From positions 1 to 64,000 of the forward strand of contig NZ_JALQEM010000018.1 of the NCBI RefSeq assembly GCF_023630705.1: a stretch of 64,000 bases of DNA, read 5' to 3'. This stretch comes from Caballeronia sp. GAFFF1. GTDB taxonomy: Bacteria > Pseudomonadota > Gammaproteobacteria > Burkholderiales > Burkholderiaceae. Of the stretch, positions 1 through 8,672 are shown one piece after another. The translations under genes and the position numbers were made by a program. Position 1 is the stretch's first letter. Every line of letters begins with the position of its first letter. The notes under the pieces were generated by a model, which made no database searches, was not told the origin of the DNA, and was given only the letters and a program-made list of their open reading frames with translations.

Positions 1-158
1 AGATACCAGATCACCGCGCCGGTTTTGCTACGCTCCGGTCCGGGCATCTGCTCACCGGCTTTCACATTCACGCGCCGGTTCAGGTGGTGAGAGAACCATT
101 CGCCGCTTCGCGGGCAAGAATCGCCTGGATGAGCCGTGAGCAAGCGGCGATTGCGAAC
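1..158. repeat. Direct repeat, copy A (3' end of immunity gene)
   Basis: Positions 1-158 match 3088-3245 with only four mismatches that I count (at 108, 130, 135 and 138). Both copies lie at the 3' end of the two immunity genes. Further into each gene the similarity falls off. The repeat therefore marks a duplication unit of about 3.09 kb, or a recent gene-conversion tract. Confidence 0.85.
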
Positions 159-1031
159 CACTCGAGGAGGCGGCGCGAAATACTCGCGCTCCTCATAAGG
201 GATGGTTCCGTCCGCGTACCGGGTATCCTTCCAGATCAAGCGCCAGCGAACGTCTTCTAGCGTGTCAGTGCCTTCGAACTGGTACTGGCTGGCGGTATCA
301 CCAGCAAGATAATAGTTCGGACAACGAACGCCGATCTTTGGATCAATGGCCCAAGGTTCCCAAATGCCCGTCACAGGTATCTTGCGGCCGCTCCACACCT
401 CGCCTGTAGTGTCTTCGTTAGGCTGTGGGCAATTAGCGAACTGTGGAGGAAAGCGAATCGAAGGTATGCCGTTGAATGATAGCGCGTCGAAGAAGATGCT
501 TTCATATTTCCAGCACATTGCCGACCGAGACCCAGCGATTGGCCGACTGAAATAGATTCTTCCCTTCTTATTGAGCGTCCCATAAAGCAAGGACATAAAA
601 TCCGCAGAAAGATTCGCTTTGCCGAAGGTTCCTAAAGACTCATGCGCAGGCTTGCGATAACCAATCTCATAGAACAGATCGCTCGGATCGTCTGCCCCAA
701 GTTCTTCGTATTTTCGTCCCCATATGTAGGCATGAAAAGCAAGCCCGTCGCGCAAGAGAGCAAACGCCTCCGGGCGGCGTTCGGCATTCGTCAACAGTGG
801 TTCAGCGTATTCCATCGGTTGCAGAAACCGCATGAACCGAACAAGGTCATCGCTATAGTCGATCTCGACTTCGGGCCGTGCGATTTCACGCTCGAACTCA
901 CGTAGGAATTCGCGATAAAGCTCAATCGCGTGCCGCAGCAGCGTGGCGCTCGTGTATTTCTTGAGCAGGTAAAAAGCGCGGTCTCGCGCCTTGTCGTCGT
1001 TTTTCCCTGCGACATACAAAAAGGCGGACAT
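1..1031 (-). CDS. Putative T6SS immunity protein, second copy (partial, runs off left edge)
   Basis: Reading leftwards from the ATG at 1031, the frame stays open to the window edge and appears to lack only the last few codons. The product starts MSAFLYVAGKNDDKARDRAF and is clearly homologous along its whole length to the protein at 3072-4133; shared stretches include LLKKYTSAT near the start and RLIWKDTRYADGTIPYEER near the end. No signal peptide or membrane helix is visible, so it is probably cytoplasmic. It starts 11 bases after the stop of the preceding toxin copy, the usual toxin-then-immunity order. It resembles what I remember of Imm71/Imm72-type immunity proteins, but that is recollection only. 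It is intact although its partner toxin gene is broken, so it may now be an orphan antidote. Confidence 0.6.
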   Translation of the reverse strand, partial: MSAFLYVAGKNDDKARDRAFYLLKKYTSATLLRHAIELYREFLREFEREIARPEVEIDYSDDLVRFMRFLQPMEYAEPLLTNAERRPEAFALLRDGLAFHAYIWGRKYEELGADDPSDLFYEIGYRKPAHESLGTFGKANLSADFMSLLYGTLNKKGRIYFSRPIAGSRSAMCWKYESIFFDALSFNGIPSIRFPPQFANCPQPNEDTTGEVWSGRKIPVTGIWEPWAIDPKIGVRCPNYYLAGDTASQYQFEGTDTLEDVRWRLIWKDTRYADGTIPYEEREYFAPPPRVVRNRRLLTAHPGDSCPRSGEWFSHHLNRRVNVKAGEQMPGPERSKTGAVIWY

Positions 1032-1042
1032 ATCGATAATCC

Positions 1043-2590
1043 TCAGTGTTGCGGTTGTGCGCTGTCGCGACCGGGCAATGCGTGACCAGCAACCGCTGGC
1101 GCACGATTCGTATAGCCTTGCGGCACGGTTTTCGGCAGAACCTGACCTTCATCCAGCGGGCGAACCGCCGCCCGGTCCACCGGTGAGAAAATCACATCGT
1201 TCCACTTAGTCGGCATCGCCATTAATTTCTTGACGTAGTCCTCGAGCACCTTGTTATAGGAGTGACTAAAATCGATGAAGTATTGCGTCTCGCCACCTTC
1301 GAGCCATCGTCCCAATTCTTCGTCGTACTGGCTCGACACCGTTCCCTTCCAGATACGCAGCCCGTCCCAGTCCGCCGGGATCTCAGTGACGCCCATTTCG
1401 ACAAGTTCGGCGCGGGTCGGAATATGATCCAGGCGGATGTACGCCCCGTTGTGGTTCCAATCCATCTTGACGGCCCACTTCTCCCGCCATTCGCGCCCGT
1501 TTTCCGCCATGCGTGGCAACCAGTTCGGGGAACGCTTGGTTCTAGTTGAAAGCATGCCCTTCAACTTATAGCCCGATTTGGTGGTGCGCGTCGTGTTGTC
1601 CAACACGCGCGCTAGATCGTACTTTCCCGGCGCAAGCGTTGCGGCTTCAATGGGTGCCTGCTCGCTGAATGACTCGATGACTGTATAAGTGATTTGTTTG
1701 GTCGCTCTATCAAACGCTATGTGTGGCTCGTCTGCCAAATTCGGCCACCCTTCTACATGTTGATAGTCGGCAACTGTCGCTGGCGGATGTGCAGCCTTTC
1801 CTGCGTCGCGCGCCAGCGTCGAAAGCTGCCCCTCGGCTTCACGCGTCGTAACCTTGCCCGCGCCGAACGATATATCCGCCCAGGTGCCCTCGACCATATG
1901 CGCGCGCACGCGGGCAAGGCACTCGTTCAGGTCACGCAGCGCCTGGGGAATCATCCGGTTGGCTGCATTGCGGATCGGCGGAAGTTTGGCAGGCAAGCCC
2001 GACAGATACGTGATGACACGCGAAGGCAGTACGCTCGCCATGTTGCGCACGACGTACTGACAAGCCCGCGATAAGCGGTCCAGCGCTTCAGTCAATCCAG
2101 CGAGAATCTTGTCCTGGTGTGCAGTGAAGTCGAGCTTGCGCAGCCATTCATAGGCGTTACCGTGGCACATCCGATTCACGAACCGGACGATCTCTTCGGC
2201 CAGCTTGACCAGGTCTTCTGACTTTTCAGCTGCGCGGACCACCAGCTTTCCTACGCCCTTGAGGATGCCTCCAAACAGCGGGACGATAACAATGAGGCAA
2301 AGGACCAATTTGATTCACGTCCATTTGTCCTCCACCGCCTTTGGATCGTCAGCCATATGCATGACGAGCGCGATGGTATCGCGCGCCGCCGTCCCTTCTC
2401 CCAGGACGGGGAACATGCTGATCGCTGCATCGAAGAAAATCTGACCAGTCGTCTGCTGTTTGCCGAATTCCCCCTTCAGTGCGGTGCCGATCCATCCGCC
2501 TACAGCGGCAGCATTGGCCCATATCAGCTTTCCCGTCTCGATTGCCCCAATGCGGTTTTCTGCGGGATTGCTCACTATGATGTCACTCAT
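1043..2590 (-). pseudogene. Putative T6SS toxin, second copy, interrupted by an in-frame TGA
   Basis: From the ATG at 2590 the frame encodes 91 residues (MSDIIVSNPAENRIGAIETG...) and stops at TGA 2315-2317. The same frame then continues for more than 420 codons to the stop at 1043 with no further break. The aligned toxin at 4171-5643 reads HWEWIKLVL where this copy reads KWT-stop-IKLVL, so a single TGG to TGA change explains the break; there is no frameshift. The stop lies just before the only strongly hydrophobic segment (IVIVPLFGGILKG). A TTG at 2308 directly after the stop could restart translation, separating an N-terminal region from the membrane/toxin part. The ATG overlaps the stop of the VgrG-tail fragment (ATGA). 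Recent nonsense mutation, assembly error and functional split are all possible. Confidence 0.7.
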
Positions 2591-3066
2591 ACTCGACCGT
2601 TGTTCTGTCTCTTTGCGGATGCATCGAAGTCACCTTCGCCCCAGCGTGACTTGTAGCCCGGGTTCGCGTCGTTAGCCTTGACCTGCAACGGGCGAGAATC
2701 CGGCCCGACTTGAATTCGGCCGACGCCCACAGGTGCGCCGCTCAGATCGGCATGCCCAGAACCGTCTAACGTGCCGCTGTAGCGTTTGCCGTCGTCGTAG
2801 TGAATCTCGAACTTGGCTCCCTGAACCGGTTCGTCGTCGTGATACAGATGCGACAGGGACGACGTGTCGGTGTACGACTTCGGCGGGAACATGAGGGGCG
2901 TGGATTGCGGGCCGTCGGTCTGGTGATCGGCGGCATGGACGAGGAATCGCGCGTTGGTAGCGCCGAGCAATCCGGCGGCGCACTCCTGTGAGCGCGAGCC
3001 GCTTTGCGTAGCCGGACCCGTCCTTTGGTCCGCGAATCGAGGTGGCAGTCTGAGCCTCCGTGGCAA
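2587..3066 (-). pseudogene. Orphan VgrG C-terminal tail (transthyretin-like adaptor fragment)
   Basis: From about 2973 down to 2587 the frame encodes some 128 residues matching the last part of the VgrG at 5648-8410. Both contain FLVHAA.H, then HLY.DDEPVQGA, YDDG, DANPGYK and a final GDFD/EDDF segment. The rest of VgrG (gp27-like, OB-fold and most of the beta-helix) is missing. The open frame extends to 3066 without an ATG, and the first 30 codons do not resemble VgrG. Such tails are known in other VgrGs to dock effectors. This one sits 4 bases into the second toxin copy, exactly as the complete VgrG precedes the first copy. It is either a degraded duplicate or a stand-alone adaptor; I cannot tell which. 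Confidence 0.7.
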
Positions 3067-3071
3067 ACCGA

Positions 3072-4133
3072 TTAATCATCAAGTTCCAGATACCAGATCA
3101 CCGCGCCGGTTTTGCTACGCTCCGGTCCGGGCATCTGCTCACCGGCTTTCACATTCACGCGCCGGTTCAGGTGGTGAGAGAACCATTCGCCGCTGCGCGG
3201 GCAAGAATCGCCTGGACGAGCAGTTAGCAAGCGGCGATTGCGAACAACAGGTGGGGGCGGCGCGAAATAGTCTCGTTCTTCATAAGGGATGGTTCCGTCC
3301 GCATACCGGGTATCCTTCCAGATCAAGCGCCAGCGAACACGTTCAAGAGTGTCTGTTCCTTCCATCTGATATTGATTTGCGGTGTCGCCGGCAATGTAAT
3401 AGTTGGGACAGCGCGGGCCAGTTTTGGCGTTGACAGGCCACGGCTCCCAGATGCCTGTGACGGGGATAGTATCTTCGCTCCATATTTGGCCTTCGTTGCT
3501 TTCGTTTCTTGGAGGGCAGGAAGGTATGCGCGAGGGAAAGACGATAGGAGGTACGTAATTAATCGGCAACTCGTCGAAGAAGACGCTGTCGTAGGTCCAA
3601 CACATCGCACTGTGTGCGGAATGCAAAGGCTGGCTAAAATAGACGCGCGCCCGCTTGAAGAGAGTCGCCATACATACAAAGATCAGCGATGATGACGTTG
3701 CGGCCTTCGCGAATGTCCCGATGGATTCGTGGGAAGTGTAACGATAGCCGAGATCATGGAATATGGAACCCGGCTCGCTAGCCCCGGATTCTTGGTATCG
3801 GCGCCCCCATATGAAGGGATCGAAACGACGAGCCTCCCGCATTAGCGCAAACGCCTCCGTCCTTCGGGAAGCGTTGGCAAGCAACGGCTCGGCGAACTCC
3901 ATTGGTTGCAGGTACTGCAGGAAAAACACCAAATCCTGCTGATATGAACTCTGCATCGAATCTTTAGCGTTCTCCGGCCTTTTGACCTCTCGCTCAAAAT
4001 CCCGAAGGAACTCGCGGTAAAGGTCGATAGCGCGCTGAAGCAAAGTAGCACTAGTGTATTTTTGAAGCAGATAGAACGCTCGGGCGCGCGCATCGTCGTC
4101 GTTCTTGCCTGCTACAAACGTAAAAGCTGACAT
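3072..4133 (-). CDS. Putative T6SS immunity protein, first copy
   Basis: This 353-residue protein starts at ATG 4133 (MSAFTFVAGKNDDDARARAF); an upstream TTG at 4148 in the same frame is less likely. No signal peptide or membrane helix is visible. The N-terminal half looks alpha-helical (LLQKYTSATLLQRAIDLYRE), and the C-terminal half is rich in Trp, Arg and Pro (RLIWKDTRYADGTIPYEER). It lies 37 bases after the toxin stop and is homologous to the partial gene at the left window edge, so two toxin-immunity pairs stand in tandem. By position and pairing it should neutralise the 4171-5643 product. Family assignment (perhaps Imm71/Imm72-like) is from memory and unverified. Confidence 0.6.
   Translation of the reverse strand: MSAFTFVAGKNDDDARARAFYLLQKYTSATLLQRAIDLYREFLRDFEREVKRPENAKDSMQSSYQQDLVFFLQYLQPMEFAEPLLANASRRTEAFALMREARRFDPFIWGRRYQESGASEPGSIFHDLGYRYTSHESIGTFAKAATSSSLIFVCMATLFKRARVYFSQPLHSAHSAMCWTYDSVFFDELPINYVPPIVFPSRIPSCPPRNESNEGQIWSEDTIPVTGIWEPWPVNAKTGPRCPNYYIAGDTANQYQMEGTDTLERVRWRLIWKDTRYADGTIPYEERDYFAPPPPVVRNRRLLTARPGDSCPRSGEWFSHHLNRRVNVKAGEQMPGPERSKTGAVIWYLELDD
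3088..3245. repeat. Direct repeat, copy B (3' end of immunity gene)
   Basis: Second copy of the near-identical 158-base segment also found at 1-158, with four mismatches. It covers the last codons of the first immunity gene (RRVNVKAGEQMPGPERSKTG and neighbours). The contrast with the lower similarity of the remaining gene suggests recombination here. Confidence 0.85.
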
Positions 4134-4170
4134 CGCAAAAGTCCTCAATGTTGCAGCGTCGCGCCCGTGG

Positions 4171-5643
4171 CTACCGCTTATCGGTAGACGTCGGGATGCG
4201 GCTTGTATATCCCTGCGGTACCGTCTTCGCGGCGGTCTCGCCCTTCTCCATCGGCGTGACGACAGCTTTAAGCACCGCTGCCACGTTTACATCCGTCCAT
4301 CCTGTTCGCTTGGTGACAAGGGCCTGCACATAGTCGAGAAGAACCTTGTTGTGAGCGTGCTTGAAGTCTATGAAAAGTTGCGTTTCACCCCCGGACCAGT
4401 AGCGGCCGAGTTTGTCATCGAACTGACTTGACACCAAGCCACTCCACGCGCGCAGACCGGACCAGTCAGATGGAACCTCCACTCCAAGTCGTGCAAGTTC
4501 TTCGGCAGACGGTATGTGAGTCAATTCCACAAAGCCGCCGTTCGTGTTCCACGAATACAGCACGGCCCAACCTTCGCGCCAATCCTTACCGTTGATTGGC
4601 ATACGAGGCAACCAGTATTCGCCGCTCTTCGTCCATTTCGGCCGATCAAGTTGAATGACGCGGAAAATATGGGTTTCTCCAGGAGACAAAGTCTTTGCCA
4701 CGATTGGCGCGTTACGGGAGAAACTCTCAATCTTTGCGTATATCCTTTGTTCGTCTTCCCCTACAATGGTGAATCGGTCATCCCTCAAATCAGGCCATCC
4801 CTCTGTAGCGTGGAACTGATCCATCGTCGCTTTGGGATGTGGGACGTTTGCCACGTCGTGCGCTCCCGCCGCTAGCCTTCCCTCTGCTTCGCGCGTCGTG
4901 ACATTGCGACCGCCAACCTTTATATCCGCCCATGTTCCCTCGACCAAATGCGCACGTACGCGGAACAAGCAGTCGTTCAGTTCCTTAAGTGCCTGGGGCA
5001 CCATCCGGTCAGCCGCCTTCCTGATGTTCATCAGTTTCGGCGGAAGTGCCGACATGTACTCGACTACTCGTGCCGGCAGAACAGGCCGCATTTCGCCCAC
5101 AACGAACTGGCACCAACGAACCAAGCGATCGATCAACTCCGCGATTCCGGCTAGTACTTTGCTTTGGTAACGAGTGAAATCTAGTGCTTGCAGCCACCTG
5201 TATGAATTTCCGACTCCCATTCGGTTAAGAAACAAGATGACATCACTGGCAACCTTTGCTAGGTCTTCTCCGTTCTCGAATGCACGGACGACGAGTTTGC
5301 CAGCACCTTTCAAGATACCGCCTACAAGCGGTACGATTGCGATGACGCAAAGCACCAGCTTTATCCATTCCCAGTGGTCTTTCAATTTCCGGTCGTCCTG
5401 GCACATGTCCAGAGAGATGGCGATAGCATCTCTTGCTGACGTACCCTCGCCTAGAATGGGGAACATGCTCACCACGGCATCAAAGGCGATCTGTCCTATC
5501 GTCTGCTGCTTGTTGAACTCACCGGAGACTGCGCCCCCCAACCATTGGCCCACTGCTGCCGCATTGTTCCAAATCATCTTGCCAACTTCGATTGCGCCGA
5601 TCCTAGTCTCAGCCGGGTTGTTGTTAGTCGCTTGACTTGCCAT
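4171..5643 (-). CDS. Putative VgrG-delivered T6SS toxin (effector), intact copy
   Basis: A 490-residue protein starting at ATG 5643 (MASQATNNNPAETRIGAIEV), 4 bases after the VgrG stop; the in-frame TTG at 5655 is less likely. Residues 1-85 form a conserved N-terminal region shared with the second copy (SMFPILGEGTSARDAIAI). Residues about 90-115 are hydrophobic (VIAIVPLVGGILKGAGKLVV), a probable membrane or pretoxin segment. The helical middle is followed by a C-terminal domain with HIFRVI, YWLPRMP, WREGWAVLYSWN and SGGETQLFIDF. That order faintly recalls ADP-ribosyltransferase toxins, but the resemblance is weak and no activity is claimed. Its place between VgrG and an immunity-like gene makes a T6SS cargo effector the best reading. 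No known effector family was recognised with certainty. Confidence 0.6.
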   Translation of the reverse strand: MASQATNNNPAETRIGAIEVGKMIWNNAAAVGQWLGGAVSGEFNKQQTIGQIAFDAVVSMFPILGEGTSARDAIAISLDMCQDDRKLKDHWEWIKLVLCVIAIVPLVGGILKGAGKLVVRAFENGEDLAKVASDVILFLNRMGVGNSYRWLQALDFTRYQSKVLAGIAELIDRLVRWCQFVVGEMRPVLPARVVEYMSALPPKLMNIRKAADRMVPQALKELNDCLFRVRAHLVEGTWADIKVGGRNVTTREAEGRLAAGAHDVANVPHPKATMDQFHATEGWPDLRDDRFTIVGEDEQRIYAKIESFSRNAPIVAKTLSPGETHIFRVIQLDRPKWTKSGEYWLPRMPINGKDWREGWAVLYSWNTNGGFVELTHIPSAEELARLGVEVPSDWSGLRAWSGLVSSQFDDKLGRYWSGGETQLFIDFKHAHNKVLLDYVQALVTKRTGWTDVNVAAVLKAVVTPMEKGETAAKTVPQGYTSRIPTSTDKR

Positions 5644-5647
5644 AGAT

Positions 5648-8410
5648 TCATTCAATATTTTTGTTTGCAGATTGCCGAAAGTCGTCTTCGGTCCACGTTG
5701 TTTTGTAGCCGGGGTTAGCGTCGTGCGCCCTGACTTGCCAGTCGCGTACGTCAGGGCCGAACTTGACGCGCCCGGATCCGACGGGAGCGACGGTCAAGTC
5801 GGCATTGCCCGAGCTATCGAGTGCGCCACTGAACGTCGCGCCATCGTCATATAGGATGTGAAAATCCGCGCCTTGGACCGGTTCGTCGTCGCGATACAGG
5901 TGGTTCAGAGTCCGCTTCTCCACGGATGAAGTGCAGGGAAACGCAGGAGGAAAGGATTGCGGTGCTTCCGTCGCATGGCTCGCGGCATGGACGAGGAACG
6001 CGCCGTTGGTGTATCCGATCAACCCTTGCGGACTAATCTCGATGACACTGCCGCCGCCGTTGATGCGAACGCCTTTGGCGGCGGTTAGATTGATCCAGCC
6101 ATCGGAGCTAATGATCTCCGCGTTCTGCCTCGCGATGATCTGCGCGCTGTCGGTCTGTGCCTCGATACGGATTTTTCCCGCCGCCGCGACGAGTTTTATC
6201 CCGGCCTGCTGCACGAAGAGCGCGAAGCTATTCACGACACTCGCGAAGAACGAGCGCGCCGCCGCAAAACTGATATGCCTTCCGGTCGTTACCGCAAGGT
6301 CCTGGTCGCTCGCAAGGTGCGTACTGCCCGCCGTCGTCGTTTGAATGCCAGCCGGACTTGCCAAGGCCAGATGCGGCGCGGCGAACTCGGGAAACTCGCC
6401 TCTATCCATGTTGGCCGTGCCGGTGCCGCGCAACTCGTCGTTCGCCGCTTTGATGGTCTTCGCAACGTCCGACTGGTTGCCGCTGGTGCCTTGCGCGCCG
6501 TGTTGCTGCGCAAGTTCCGCCAAGCTCTCGTGAATGTCGCGCGCCTGCGTGAGCCGCGCGACGGTCTCGCCGATGTCCCTCGCCGGGGCGGTCGCCCCGT
6601 CCCGCGCCTCGGTGGTGACGAGCATGCCCTGATTCGCCCGCAACACGCCCCACGCATCCGTCGCTAACTCCCAGCCGAGGCCGCGCGCCTGCTGGCGTCC
6701 GTCGCCGTAGGTAATGCGGGTGTTATACCCAAGCACAAGCCGCGAATTCGCCTGATCGCTCGCCACCTGCACTTGCTGCTTGCCGGGCGTGTCATCGGTC
6801 ACGACAACGTTGTGTCCCTGACCTTCGAACGCGTGACTCACCAGCCCCGTCAGCGCCATGTTTTTCGGCAGCCTGAACGGCGGCGGATTGAACTCATTCA
6901 CCTTGCTCGCCATCACGAACGGCTTGTCCGGGTCGCCCTCGTGATAGCCAACGGTGATCTCGTCGCCGACACGCGGCACCGAAATCAAACTATGCGGCCC
7001 GCCGTGCCACGGCAGCGACACACGTAACCAGCAGCTCGAATTCTGGTCGTTCTCGCCGAGCCGGTCCCATTTGAACTGGCATCGAATGCGCCCGTAGGCA
7101 TCGAGCCAAATCGGTTGATCCTTCGGTCCCGTTACCACCGCCGTCTCGGGGTACGCGCGCGGCTTGTCCTTCGGCTTGAGCTTGAAGAAGGCATTGGCGG
7201 GCTGCACGACGAAATCGGTCTTGCAGTGGTACTGCGCATTGCTGCCTGGCGTGGCGGTAAGCTCGTCGGGATTGCGCACGTCGATTGACGTCGAGACAAC
7301 GAGATATTCGCGGTTGACCTCCGGTTGCGGGTGGCCCTCTAGCCGGAACCGTCTGCCCGTCATCATGCCGCGCGCGTTGGCCGAGCCATACGCGCGCAAG
7401 CCTTCGCAACGCATCGACTCGACGCGCACCCACGCCAGATATTCGCCCTCGTTGCGAAAGTCGTTCGGCTGGCCGTCTAGCCCCATCGCGCCCGCGAGCG
7501 GCTGCGTGTAGTCGCCCCAATGATATTGCTTGATGTTGTCGAAAGACGATTTACTGTGATCGGACCTGTTCACCAAGAACGTGCCGTTCGAGCGCGTGTA
7601 GTCGTAGTCGTTGAGCGTGACGTTGCCCGCCGTGATTTGGCGGGACACGCGCAGGCTATGAATATGCTCTTCGTCGATGCGCTTATCCTCGGGCGCATGA
7701 AAGAGAATCGTGTCGTATGCGTTCTTGTGGTCTTTGTGCGAACCGGGCGAGTCGCATAGCATCAACGTCATGCCGTCGAAGTGATAATAGATTCCCCATT
7801 CACTCCATAGCTGAATGAGAAAATCATAATCACTCTGCCAGAACTGGCGAATGTAATCCCGCTTTGGAAAGATGTTGTTATTCAGCAAGACCGCGGCAAG
7901 ACGGGTTTTCCACGGAAATTTATATTTAGTGGCCGTTAAGACGGCCTCGGTAGCCTCTAAAACCGTGACGTTTTGGAATACTCGATTCTCTTTATTCTGG
8001 CTCAAAAGCCAGAGCCACGGCCTAACCGTGAACTGATAATACGCGCGCCGCTCGTCACTGCCGATCTGCTGGACTTCGGTAATGATGCCCTCTACCGTGC
8101 GCACGCCCGCGCCGACATTGCCCGCGCCCTGATTTCCGGGTAAACCCGGAATGAACGTTCCTTTGCCCTCGAATTCAACGAGGATTTTTATCGTTTTACC
8201 AATGTAATCGTCCGGCTTGATAAGCTCACGAGCCTTGTAGAGCCGAAACGTCGGACTATCGAGGGTGGCAAAATCGACGCGGTATTCGAAAAGCTCGCCG
8301 AGCGTTTCGGTGCCTTGTACGCGCTGAGGCAGGAGAATATCGCCGCCGCCCCATGTAGGCAGCGCCTCGCATTTCACCTTGAGAGTGCGGCCCTGTAGTG
8401 GTTCGAACAT
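5648..8410 (-). CDS. vgrG: T6SS spike protein VgrG (Vgr family) with C-terminal adaptor tail
   Basis: This 920-residue protein forms the trimeric needle tip of the type VI secretion machine. The N-terminal gp27-like part includes TLGELFEYRVDFATL. The gp5-like OB-fold around residues 410-520 carries YGRIRCQFKWDR, SCWLRVSLPWHG and RVGDEITVGYHEGDPDKP. A DUF2345-type beta-helix follows (AKGVRINGGGSVIEI near 780). The last 100 residues form an extra domain (YRDDEPVQGADFHILYDDG, AHDANPGYK) that looks like the transthyretin-like tails used for effector docking. The start ATG at 8410 lies 10 bases after the PAAR stop, and the toxin gene follows by 4 bases, so PAAR-VgrG-toxin-immunity is one transcript. 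The tail alone is duplicated at 2587-2973. Confidence 0.95.
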   Translation of the reverse strand: MFEPLQGRTLKVKCEALPTWGGGDILLPQRVQGTETLGELFEYRVDFATLDSPTFRLYKARELIKPDDYIGKTIKILVEFEGKGTFIPGLPGNQGAGNVGAGVRTVEGIITEVQQIGSDERRAYYQFTVRPWLWLLSQNKENRVFQNVTVLEATEAVLTATKYKFPWKTRLAAVLLNNNIFPKRDYIRQFWQSDYDFLIQLWSEWGIYYHFDGMTLMLCDSPGSHKDHKNAYDTILFHAPEDKRIDEEHIHSLRVSRQITAGNVTLNDYDYTRSNGTFLVNRSDHSKSSFDNIKQYHWGDYTQPLAGAMGLDGQPNDFRNEGEYLAWVRVESMRCEGLRAYGSANARGMMTGRRFRLEGHPQPEVNREYLVVSTSIDVRNPDELTATPGSNAQYHCKTDFVVQPANAFFKLKPKDKPRAYPETAVVTGPKDQPIWLDAYGRIRCQFKWDRLGENDQNSSCWLRVSLPWHGGPHSLISVPRVGDEITVGYHEGDPDKPFVMASKVNEFNPPPFRLPKNMALTGLVSHAFEGQGHNVVVTDDTPGKQQVQVASDQANSRLVLGYNTRITYGDGRQQARGLGWELATDAWGVLRANQGMLVTTEARDGATAPARDIGETVARLTQARDIHESLAELAQQHGAQGTSGNQSDVAKTIKAANDELRGTGTANMDRGEFPEFAAPHLALASPAGIQTTTAGSTHLASDQDLAVTTGRHISFAAARSFFASVVNSFALFVQQAGIKLVAAAGKIRIEAQTDSAQIIARQNAEIISSDGWINLTAAKGVRINGGGSVIEISPQGLIGYTNGAFLVHAASHATEAPQSFPPAFPCTSSVEKRTLNHLYRDDEPVQGADFHILYDDGATFSGALDSSGNADLTVAPVGSGRVKFGPDVRDWQVRAHDANPGYKTTWTEDDFRQSANKNIE

Positions 8411-8420
8411 GGTGGTAGCC

Positions 8421-8672
8421 TCACGCCCTGATCAGAACCGCGCCGCAGGCGGTCGAGTCGCCGATATACGCGACACGTCGCCCCTTATGCGTCATCTTGC
8501 CGGTCGCCTCGATAGGGAAGGTGCCACCGCACTTCGGGCACTCCGTCAGGTGTTGATCGAGCGCAACGGGAATGCCGAGGTGTTTGAAATCGTGCGCTGC
8601 TTCAATCACTACGCCGCCGTGTGTGGTCTTGTCGCCAAGGCGCGCGGCGTCGCGGCCGTTTGCATCTTTCAT
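8421..8672 (-). CDS. PAAR-domain T6SS spike tip protein
   Basis: This 83-residue protein has the compact PAAR layout: RLGDKTTHGGVVIEA at the N-terminus, GIPVALDQHLTECPKCGGTF in the middle and ATGKMTHKGRRVAYIGDSTA near the end. PAAR proteins cap the VgrG trimer with a sharp zinc-binding cone; His and Cys candidates are present (H18, CPKC, H61). There is no C-terminal toxin extension, so it acts only as a tip, with cargo carried by VgrG. It is the first gene of the minus-strand spike cargo operon, 10 bases upstream of vgrG. An AAGGAT ribosome-binding site precedes the ATG at 8672. Confidence 0.9.
   Translation of the reverse strand: MKDANGRDAARLGDKTTHGGVVIEAAHDFKHLGIPVALDQHLTECPKCGGTFPIEATGKMTHKGRRVAYIGDSTACGAVLIRA

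Noticed and set aside
2315..2317. TGA in the second toxin as a selenocysteine codon
   Set aside because: The aligned residue in the paralogue is Trp, no SECIS-like structure was recognised, and the context does not suggest a redox site.
1043..2590. Frameshift in the second toxin
   Set aside because: The start at 2590 and the downstream frame share the same phase; only a stop codon interrupts them.
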